Source of the DNA: an uncultured Candidatus Altimarinota bacterium
Lineage (GTDB): Bacteria > Patescibacteriota > Gracilibacteria > CAIRYL01
Assembly (NCBI GenBank): GCA_947311665.1
Contig: CAMZLA010000118.1
Coordinates: 1 to 12,014 of the forward strand
Length of the DNA stretch: 12,014 nucleotides
Direction: 5' to 3'
Shown piece after piece: positions 6,577 to 12,014 of the stretch. A model generated the notes under the pieces. The model searched no databases, was not told the DNA's origin, and saw only the letters and a program-made list of their open reading frames with translations. The position numbers and the translations under genes were made by a program. Every line of letters starts with the position of its first letter. The first letter of the stretch is position 1.

Positions 6577-6626
6577 TAAAAAAAATAAAAAAAATAAAAA
6601 AAATATTGTTTCTTAACCATAAAGAA

Positions 6627-6650
6627 TGTAAAGTGCAAAAGCATTTTACA
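6627..6650 (+). other. Hairpin in the rlmE-permease gap
   Basis: TGTAAAGTGC (6627-6636) and GCATTTTACA (6641-6650) form a 10-bp stem with one G-U pair around an AAAA loop. The wobble pair works only in plus-strand RNA. It could be a weak terminator for rlmE (followed by AUAUAUUGUUUU) or a leader element of the permease gene, whose ATG is 27 nt further on. The rest of the 101-nt gap is A-rich with no other signal. Confidence 0.35.
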
Positions 6651-6677
6651 ATATATTGTTTTACCCAATAAAAAAAT

Positions 6678-8543
6678 ATGGAACTCACGCCAGAAATGAT
6701 ACTTCTTCTTTTTATATTGGGATCGACAATAATAGGATTTGTTTTTGAGATATTTAGAGTTGATGTTGTTGCTATTTTAGCAATGATTGCCTTAGGTGTT
6801 TTTGGAATTATTGGAGGGAAAGAACTTTTTTCTGGATTTGCACAAAATGCCGTAATTTCTATCATTGCAGTGATGATTATTGGATCTGGACTTGATAAAG
6901 TAGGAGTTATTCAAAGACTTGCAAAAGGGATTATGAAAATTGGAGGATCTTCAAAAAAAAGAATTATTCCTCTTGTTTCAAGTACTGTTGGAATTATTTC
7001 AAGTTTCATGCAAAATATTGGTGCTGCTGCACTTTTTTTACCTGTACTTTCTAAAATATCAGATAAAACAAAAATCCCAATGTCTCAATTGTTAATGCCA
7101 ATGGGATTTTGTGCTATTATTGGAGGAACAATAACAATGGTTGGTTCAAGTCCACTTATTTTATTAAACAGTTTAATTGCAGCAAAAAATGATGCCTCAG
7201 GAACAAATATTCCAGAATTTGGTATTTTTGATGTGAGTCCTGTTGGACTTGCTTTGATGGTAATAGGAATTGCATATTTTATGATCTTGGGAAAATATAT
7301 TTTACCAAGTTCATCAGAAGAAAATAAAAAAGAATCATCGAACCCTTTTCAATATTTTTCTCAACATTTTGGACTAAAAGGACGAATATTAGAATTGGAA
7401 ATAACTAAAGATAGTGCTCTTTTAGATAAAACAATTGCCGATATTTATTTAATGGATAATAGTCCACATATTATTGCAATGCATGATAGTAAAACTTTTT
7501 TACGATTCCTTCCATCTCTTACAAAAAAAATATCATATGGAGCTTCTTTTGCGGTAATGGGTGAAATAAAAAAAGTAAGAGAATTTGCAGAAGAAAATAA
7601 TTTAATTCTTCATGAAACACTTCGAGTTTTTCGAGGCTCATTCGATTCTAATATTTCAGGAATTGCAGAATTTATATTACCCCATACATCAATGTATGTA
7701 GGGAAGACAATGAAAGAAATGTATTTTCCTAATAATACAAACCTAAGTATTTTATCTGTTTTTAGAGATGGAAAAGCATTAAATAAAGCTGAAGGATTTG
7801 GAAAAACAATATTTAAAGCTGGAGATACCCTATTGGTTCATGGGAAATGGGAAAAAATATCAGCAATGAAAAACAATCCTAATATTATTATTGCATCTCA
7901 TTGCAAAGAGCCTGAAGAACTGAAAACAGAAAAAACATTTCCTGCTCTCTTCTTTTTTTCCATTTCTCTTTTTCTCATTTTAATGGGAGGAAATCATATC
8001 CCATTTACAGATATATTCATTCCAAAATATCCTCTTGCTCTTTCCTTGCTTATTGGTGCAATGGGAATGATTTTAACAGGAGTATTAAATATTAATCAGG
8101 CATATAAAGCGGTTGATTGGAAAACTATTTTTCTTTTAGCCAGTTTATATCCAATGGGAATGGCAATGAGTAAAACAGGAACTGCAGGTTGGATTGCTGA
8201 CAATTTACAATTGATTATTGGTGATTTAGATATAATTATCGTGCAATTTGGTCTTGCTATCTTAACCGCACTTTTTTCTCTTGTGATGTCAAATGTAGGA
8301 GCAACAGTGCTTCTTGTTCCTTTAGCCATGGATATGGCAATAAAAACAGGAGGAAATCCTGCTGCATTTGCATTAATTGTGGCAGTTTCAGCCTCAAACT
8401 CTTTTATCATCCCAACTCATCAAGTGAATGCTTTAATAATGGGACCTGGAGGATATAAAGTAAAAGATTTTATGAAAGCTGGAAGTATAATGAGCCTTAT
8501 CTTTTTAATTGTAAGTGTTCTTATTATAAATATGTTATTTTAA
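6678..8543 (+). CDS. SLC13-family permease with two central RCK_C (TrkA-C) domains
   Basis: 621 aa integral membrane transporter. The N-terminal half (about residues 7-210) has several hydrophobic helices and a re-entrant loop FMQNIGAAALFLPV (110-123), corresponding to the S-N-T region of SLC13/DASS carriers. Residues about 230-400 are soluble and form two RCK_C-like units, the first about 230-312 and the second about 325-400 (ending KAGDTLLVHG). The C-terminal half (about 421-621) repeats the membrane architecture, including MSNVGATVLLVPLAM (537-551). This split layout is typical of the SLC13 permeases with inserted TrkA-C domains. The substrate is not predictable: dicarboxylates, sulfate and other anions are known for relatives. 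The RCK_C units suggest gating by a small ligand. It appears to be a single-gene unit, convergent with the zinc-ribbon gene. Confidence 0.88.
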   Translation: MELTPEMILLLFILGSTIIGFVFEIFRVDVVAILAMIALGVFGIIGGKELFSGFAQNAVISIIAVMIIGSGLDKVGVIQRLAKGIMKIGGSSKKRIIPLVSSTVGIISSFMQNIGAAALFLPVLSKISDKTKIPMSQLLMPMGFCAIIGGTITMVGSSPLILLNSLIAAKNDASGTNIPEFGIFDVSPVGLALMVIGIAYFMILGKYILPSSSEENKKESSNPFQYFSQHFGLKGRILELEITKDSALLDKTIADIYLMDNSPHIIAMHDSKTFLRFLPSLTKKISYGASFAVMGEIKKVREFAEENNLILHETLRVFRGSFDSNISGIAEFILPHTSMYVGKTMKEMYFPNNTNLSILSVFRDGKALNKAEGFGKTIFKAGDTLLVHGKWEKISAMKNNPNIIIASHCKEPEELKTEKTFPALFFFSISLFLILMGGNHIPFTDIFIPKYPLALSLLIGAMGMILTGVLNINQAYKAVDWKTIFLLASLYPMGMAMSKTGTAGWIADNLQLIIGDLDIIIVQFGLAILTALFSLVMSNVGATVLLVPLAMDMAIKTGGNPAAFALIVAVSASNSFIIPTHQVNALIMGPGGYKVKDFMKAGSIMSLIFLIVSVLIINMLF

Positions 8544-8550
8544 TAATTTC

Positions 8551-8592
8551 CAATAGCGTTCGGACACTGATCTTGTCGAAGCGCCTTATTGT
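8551..8592. repeat. GC-rich REP-like imperfect inverted repeat
   Basis: CAATAGCGTTCGGACA pairs imperfectly with TGTCGAAGCGCCTTATTG across a short CTGATCT loop; single-base bulges separate blocks of paired bases. Read on the minus strand the core is GGCGCTTCGACAAGATCAG, very like the CTTCGACAAGCTCAG motif that I recall recurring between genes in many unrelated bacterial genomes. It is far richer in G+C than anything around it. It fills the 49-nt space between the permease stop (8543) and the zinc-ribbon stop (8593), so it could also act as a bidirectional terminator. Confidence 0.6.
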
Positions 8593-8919
8593 TTATGTTA
8601 AATGAAAATGTGCATTTATCCCTCTTTTAGTACCATAAAAAACAGTTTTTTTATGACACTCATTGCAAGAAAATTGTACTTTTTTTCTTTTCTTTGAGAG
8701 AGATGGAATTCGTTGCACTTCTACAAATTTTTTACAAGTTTTACAATAAAACGATACTTCATTTTTTTCATCATCTTCAACAATATCTACAGAAAAATCT
8801 TTTGCAGCTAAATTGATTAAAGCATCATAATCTATTTCAATATCTTTATCTTCTTCTTTATCCTTTAAAAAAGAATAACTCGTTTCCGATTTCATTGGTA
8901 TATTATCTATATCAGTCAT
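8593..8919 (-). CDS. Small acidic zinc-ribbon protein, function unknown
   Basis: 108 aa, not recognised as a named family. Residues 1-55 are acidic (EEDKDIEIDYD and DIVEDDEKNE stretches) and probably partly disordered. Residues 57-95 form a zinc ribbon: Cys59-x2-Cys62 and Cys85-x2-Cys88, separated by 22 residues that include a basic SLSKKRKK segment. The C-terminus is short and His-containing (AHFHLT). The architecture suggests a nucleic-acid or protein adaptor rather than an enzyme. Its ATG lies inside the end of the upstream membrane-protein gene (ATGACTGA, 8-nt overlap), so the two are translationally coupled and probably work together. The stop is immediately followed by the REP-like element. 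Confidence 0.75.
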   Translation of the reverse strand: MTDIDNIPMKSETSYSFLKDKEEDKDIEIDYDALINLAAKDFSVDIVEDDEKNEVSFYCKTCKKFVEVQRIPSLSKKRKKVQFSCNECHKKTVFYGTKRGINAHFHLT

Positions 8920-9478
8920 TGTTTTGGAATAAATGTTGTTTTTCTATTGAAAGTGATGAATTGGAAACATCTACTTTTTCTGGTGTATTCATCAGTTGAA
9001 TTTTTTTAGGTTTTGGAAAAAAAGATTGAGAAAATAATAATCCTCCCAAAGCCACTCCAAATGAAACAAATTGGAACATTCCCCCTATTCCAACATCTGA
9101 ATTTGAAGACTGGCTATAATTCAATAATTCATATAATGAAAAAGTATATAAAATAACAGTATATAACCCTAAAGAAAGAAGAAAGAGAAGAATTTTATAA
9201 TGAGAAAATCCCAATAAATATCCTTTCCTAAAAAAAGCCTCTCTTAAAATAATATAAAAAGAAATAAGAGAAAAACATGTTAAAAGAATCCCAAAAACAG
9301 AAATTTTTTCATAACCATTAAACCATCGAGTTCCTTCATAAAACCATGGAAAAAACAGAGAAATGAAAGCTATGAAAGATGCGAAAAGAACAACCTGACG
9401 CCCAAAAGGAAGATTTCTTATTTCTTGTAAAAAAGAAGGCATTACCCATTGTTTTTTTTGTACTGGTTGCTTAAACAT
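8912..9478 (-). CDS. Four-helix membrane protein, function unknown
   Basis: 188 aa, not recognised. Four hydrophobic segments are visible at about 28-48 (ends FFPWF), 57-78, 95-118 and 131-152. A basic, proline-containing N-terminus and a polar C-terminal tail of about 35 residues flank them, so both ends are probably cytoplasmic. The FFPWFYEGTRWFNGYEKIS stretch after helix 1 resembles small PFPWF/Y-type membrane proteins of unknown role, which gives no function. It ends with TGA at 8912-8914, overlapping the zinc-ribbon start by 8 nt. It begins 30 nt after pgk on the same strand, so pgk, this gene and the zinc-ribbon gene form a likely operon. The leader before ATG 9476-9478 has no Shine-Dalgarno. 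Confidence 0.75.
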   Translation of the reverse strand: MFKQPVQKKQWVMPSFLQEIRNLPFGRQVVLFASFIAFISLFFPWFYEGTRWFNGYEKISVFGILLTCFSLISFYIILREAFFRKGYLLGFSHYKILLFLLSLGLYTVILYTFSLYELLNYSQSSNSDVGIGGMFQFVSFGVALGGLLFSQSFFPKPKKIQLMNTPEKVDVSNSSLSIEKQHLFQNND

Positions 9479-9508
9479 GAAAGTGATAAATAGTAAAAAA
9501 TAAAAAAA

Positions 9509-10726
9509 TTATAACTCTACATTTGCTCGCAATGAAGATATTCCTGGAAGCATTTTCCCTTCTAAAAATTCAAGCATTGCTCCTCCTCCTGTTGAAATAT
9601 GAGAAAATCCAGATTCTTTCAGCCCAAACCGATGAATAGCATCTACACTATCTCCTCCTCCAACAATTGTTTTATTAGGATTTTTTTCTATAGCTTTCCC
9701 CAATGCTTCTGTTCCTTTGGCAAATGGAGAAAATTCAAAAAGCCCAACAGGTCCATTCCATATAATCGTTTCAGATTCTGCTAAAATTTCTTGAAACAAA
9801 GCAATAGATTCTGGTCCAATATCAAGAATTTTTTCTCCATCGTTTAATATTTCTCCATTTTTTCTATGAACAATTCTTGTTTCTGCTGTTTCAGAAATTT
9901 CTTTTGCAACAATAATATCTTTTGGTAAAACAATTCGACAGCTTTCTTCTCCTGCTTCTTGCAAAATATGTTGTGCCAATTGAGCCTGATCCAATTCAAC
10001 TAAAGAATCTTTTACATCATACCCTTTTGCATTGAAAAAAGTATTTGCAATACCTCCTCCAATTAAAATATTATCTGCAATTGGAAGAAAATTTTCTATA
10101 ACTCCAATTTTTGTTCCAATTTTTGCTCCTCCAACAATAAGAGTTAAAGGTTTTTTTCTTTCAATAAAAACATTTTTTAAGGCCTCAAATTCTTTTTCTA
10201 CTAAAAATCCCATCATCGATGGTAAAAAATGAGTAACTCCTTCCACCGATGCATGAGCTCTATGCACACAACCAAAAGCATCTTGTACAAAAAAATCTAC
10301 ATCGTTTGCCAATTCTCGTGCAAAAGATGAAATATTATGTGTTTCTTCTATATAAAATCGAGTATTTTCTAGTAATAAAATTTCTCCTGATGAAATGTTT
10401 TTTTTAGCTTCTTGTGCTTCTTTTCCAATACAAACATCTATTTTTTTTACTGGAATTTCCATCAATTCTTCCAATCTCTTTGCAACAGGATTAAGTCGTA
10501 ATTCTTCAACTACTTTTCCTTTTGGTCTTCCCATATGCGATAAAATCACAATAGAACATCCTCGTTCATGTAAAAATTTTAGAGTAGGAATTGCTCCTTT
10601 AATTCTTGTGTCATCTAAAATTTTTCCGTCTTTTATAGGGACATTAAAATCAACTCGAATTAATGCTTTTTTCCCTTTTAATAACTGAGGTTCTTGCAAC
10701 GACAACCTGTTATATGCTAAGTCCAT
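9509..10726 (-). CDS. pgk: Phosphoglycerate kinase
   Basis: 405 aa, standard length. It interconverts 1,3-bisphosphoglycerate plus ADP with 3-phosphoglycerate plus ATP in glycolysis. Signatures run through the whole protein: RVDFNVP (24-30), SHMGRPKG (63-70), ENTRFY (120-125), DAFGCVHRAHAS (149-160, usually DAFGTAHRAHAS), GGAKIGTKIGVI (199-210, nucleotide-site Lys202 and Lys206), WNGPVGLFE (323-331) and GGGDS (356-360) with STGGGAMLEFLEGK (378-391). The phosphate- and substrate-binding arginines in these motifs are retained, so the enzyme should be active. ATG 10724-10726 places RVDFNVP at the normal distance from the N-terminus. It is the first gene of a likely three-gene unit with two uncharacterised genes, rather than being linked to gap or tpi. 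Confidence 0.96.
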   Translation of the reverse strand: MDLAYNRLSLQEPQLLKGKKALIRVDFNVPIKDGKILDDTRIKGAIPTLKFLHERGCSIVILSHMGRPKGKVVEELRLNPVAKRLEELMEIPVKKIDVCIGKEAQEAKKNISSGEILLLENTRFYIEETHNISSFARELANDVDFFVQDAFGCVHRAHASVEGVTHFLPSMMGFLVEKEFEALKNVFIERKKPLTLIVGGAKIGTKIGVIENFLPIADNILIGGGIANTFFNAKGYDVKDSLVELDQAQLAQHILQEAGEESCRIVLPKDIIVAKEISETAETRIVHRKNGEILNDGEKILDIGPESIALFQEILAESETIIWNGPVGLFEFSPFAKGTEALGKAIEKNPNKTIVGGGDSVDAIHRFGLKESGFSHISTGGGAMLEFLEGKMLPGISSLRANVEL

Positions 10727-10860
10727 AGAAGAAAGAGTAAAAATATTTTTTTCTTATTGGCATAGTCTCAAAAAAAGGTAGAACAATGCAAGAAAAAACT
10801 AAAAAATACCATAAACAATATAAAAAATAAAAAATAAAAAATCATTATAATATAAAAAAA

Positions 10861-10882
10861 TATGAGAGTATATGAAAGTATG
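10861..10882. repeat. Tandem 10-bp direct repeat in the pgk/PAP2_C divergent gap
   Basis: TATGAGAGTA (10861-10870) and TATGAAAGTA (10871-10880) are adjacent and differ at one base, with TG following as the start of a third copy. The 10-bp period is about one helical turn, so a protein could bind both on the same face. They sit 41-60 nt upstream of the PAP2_C gene start and just upstream of TATATT (10884-10889) and TATAAT (10903-10908). The rest of the 194-nt gap is A/T tracts. Confidence 0.4.
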
Positions 10883-10920
10883 CTATATTTAAAAAGAATA
10901 TATATAATAAATATTGTTTT

Positions 10921-11646
10921 ATGATATTGCAACCAATACTCTCATCATTAGATATTAAATATAAAAATTGGAGGGAAAAAACTCTCAACCTATTTTCTTT
11001 ACTTTATTTTTTTGAATGCATTCTTGCATCTCTATTATTAATATTTTCCATTTGGTGGCAAAAATCACTTTCTATATATAATGATACAACCAGTATTCAT
11101 TCATCAGTTGGAGATTCATTATTTTCCATTATTCCACATTTAGATTTATCATATTTCTATTTTGGAGGAATTTGGATTATTGCACTATTAGGAATTTTTT
11201 ACGCTATATATAAAGAACCCAAAAAAATACCTCTTTCAATTACAGCTCTAAGTATCTTTTTTATTATTCGAGGTATCTGTATCTCAAGCACACATATTGG
11301 AATACCTCCAGACCATATCATTCCAAATATCGAAGGAATAGGAGTTCTTCAATTTTTTAGAAACGATTTATTTTTTTCTGGACATACAGGTATTCCATTT
11401 CTCATCTCTTTGCTTGTTTGGAAAGATATTTTTTGGAGAAATATCTTTTTAATTGCTTCGGTAATAATGGCATTTACTGTTTTAAGCATGCGACTTCACT
11501 ACAGTATTGATATCATCGGTGCATATTTTATTACCTATGGAGTTTTTCATATTTCAGAAAAACTTTATGAAATTTCTTCTTCTTTCCTTGTGAGATACCA
11601 AGCAGAGAAAAATAGAAACAAACCACCTAAAAATAAAAATAATTGA
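10921..11646 (+). CDS. PAP2_C / sphingomyelin-synthase-like membrane phosphotransferase or phosphatase
   Basis: 241 aa with about six hydrophobic segments (about 25-45, 80-97, 104-120, 151-166, 173-190, 197-210) and a basic C-terminal tail. The catalytic signature matches the PAP2_C branch that includes eukaryotic sphingomyelin synthases. RGICISSTHIGIPP (117-130) matches the motif-D2 region, DLFFSGHT (149-156) supplies His155, and LHYSIDIIGAY (192-202) supplies His193 and Asp197, completing the His-His-Asp triad. Such enzymes transfer or hydrolyse lipid phosphate headgroups, so a role in envelope lipid or undecaprenyl-phosphate metabolism is plausible; the donor and acceptor are unknown. The start is ATG 10921, close to TATAAT (10903-10908), so the leader may be very short. 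The stop is TGA, and the last 82 nt overlap the opposing surface-protein gene. Confidence 0.85.
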   Translation: MILQPILSSLDIKYKNWREKTLNLFSLLYFFECILASLLLIFSIWWQKSLSIYNDTTSIHSSVGDSLFSIIPHLDLSYFYFGGIWIIALLGIFYAIYKEPKKIPLSITALSIFFIIRGICISSTHIGIPPDHIIPNIEGIGVLQFFRNDLFFSGHTGIPFLISLLVWKDIFWRNIFLIASVIMAFTVLSMRLHYSIDIIGAYFITYGVFHISEKLYEISSSFLVRYQAEKNRNKPPKNKNN

Positions 11647-12014
11647 GGACCTGTTTGTGCTATCCATTTTGGATATGGCAATGGTTTTTCCTTTGGAGCA
11701 GGATGAAATCCTCCATCGAGAGGAATAGCTGTTACCTCTTTATAAGAAAAAATAACATTTCCATTCTCTCCCAAAGCCTCTAATAATACAAAATAACGAA
11801 CTCCAGGAATTAAATCTATAATGGTTTTCGATGAAAGATATGATGGAACTTCTATTTCTGCTCCATAACTTCGAGATGCCAATCCATAAGAAAGTCTATA
11901 ATTTTTTGTTTTTGGATACTTTTCCCAAAACAAAGGAATTCCCTTTTCCCATGAAGCCTGCAATGCACCATTTCGAGGAGAAAGGAAAAGTTGTGGTTCT
12001 GGAATTGGTGTTGA
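11565..12014 (-). CDS. Surface protein C-terminus: FnIII-like domain, IAQTG motif, membrane anchor (5' end outside window)
   Basis: 149 codons are visible and the frame stays open to the window edge, so the N-terminus is missing. Visible residues about 13-100 read like a fibronectin type III domain: a G-A-L-Q-A-S-W first strand, YRLSYGLASRSYG, then LIPGVRYFVLLEALGENG in the place of the usual L-x-P-G-x-x-Y. A Pro/Lys linker follows (PAPKEKPLPYP), then IAQTGP (visible 118-123), a strongly hydrophobic helix (about 124-141) and the short tail LTRKEEEIS. Motif, helix and charged tail resemble a sortase-type sorting signal of the LAxTG kind. The tail is only weakly basic, so an ordinary C-terminal anchor is equally possible. 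The 3' end overlaps the PAP2_C gene by 82 nt. An internal TTG at 11961-11963 is not a start, because the domain continues upstream of it. Confidence 0.75.
   Translation of the reverse strand, partial: STPIPEPQLFLSPRNGALQASWEKGIPLFWEKYPKTKNYRLSYGLASRSYGAEIEVPSYLSSKTIIDLIPGVRYFVLLEALGENGNVIFSYKEVTAIPLDGGFHPAPKEKPLPYPKWIAQTGPQLFLFLGGLFLFFSAWYLTRKEEEIS

Noticed and set aside
6577..6602. AAAAAAAT repeated three times after rlmE, considered as a repeat element.
   Set aside because: A homopolymer-like tract of this kind is common in the window (for example 10821-10842) and carries no further structure.
8912..11646. Possible UGA-to-glycine recoding (code 25), since the group looks CPR-like.
   Set aside because: The long conserved genes contain no in-frame UGA, conserved glycines use GGN codons, and UGA ends the four-TM protein and the PAP2_C gene at sensible points.
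1..12014. tRNA genes, CRISPR arrays, transposases, toxin-antitoxin pairs or phage-defence genes.
   Set aside because: I looked for T-arm-like motifs, regularly spaced repeats and characteristic protein motifs and found none; the window is mostly housekeeping and membrane genes.

Overview
This window is about 12 kb of very AT-rich bacterial DNA (roughly 30% G+C by eye). It is compact and mostly housekeeping, with no tRNA, rRNA, CRISPR array, insertion sequence or phage gene that I can see. The genes read cleanly in the standard code: none of the long genes has an in-frame UGA, and at least two genes end in UGA. None of the start codons I inspected has a recognisable Shine-Dalgarno sequence; the leaders are A/T only. 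Low G+C, short intergenic regions, a lipoprotein-type DsbA, a sortase-like C-terminus and many small membrane proteins suggest a reduced, Patescibacteria/CPR-like organism. That placement is inference, and other AT-rich, SD-poor lineages are possible. The standard code argues against the UGA=Gly groups Gracilibacteria and Absconditabacteria.

Layout. (1) 41-1251, minus strand: a DsbA-like thiol oxidoreductase lipoprotein followed by ribosome recycling factor (frr). A near-perfect 28-bp palindrome lies just upstream, in the divergent gap. (2) 1383-2138, plus strand: a small membrane protein and a monothiol (Grx4-type) glutaredoxin. (3) 2191-4035, minus strand: glutamate dehydrogenase followed by a membrane-anchored methyltransferase of the FAM173/ATPSC-KMT type. 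(4) 4254-5450, minus strand: four-domain ribosomal protein S1 with its own promoter, a downstream terminator and a 9-bp tandem repeat between stop codon and terminator. (5) 5651-6576, plus strand: a [2Fe-2S] ferredoxin overlapping by one base with the 23S rRNA 2'-O-methyltransferase rlmE. (6) 6678-8543, plus strand: an SLC13-type permease with two RCK_C domains. (7) 8551-8592: a GC-rich REP-like inverted repeat between convergent genes. (8) 8593-10726, minus strand: phosphoglycerate kinase, then a four-TM protein, then a zinc-ribbon protein. (9) 10921-11646, plus strand: a PAP2_C/sphingomyelin-synthase-like membrane enzyme. Its 3' end overlaps by 82 nt the 3' end of an opposing surface-protein gene (FnIII-like domain, IAQTG motif, membrane anchor) that runs off the window.

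Functionally the window combines translation (frr, rpsA, rlmE), central carbon and nitrogen metabolism (pgk, glutamate dehydrogenase), redox and Fe-S handling (DsbA-like protein, glutaredoxin, ferredoxin) and envelope functions (permease, PAP2_C enzyme, anchored surface protein). I see no complete novel defence or mobile system. The most interesting items are the 28-bp palindrome, the REP-like element, the antiparallel overlap of the PAP2_C and surface-protein genes, and the uniformly SD-less gene starts.
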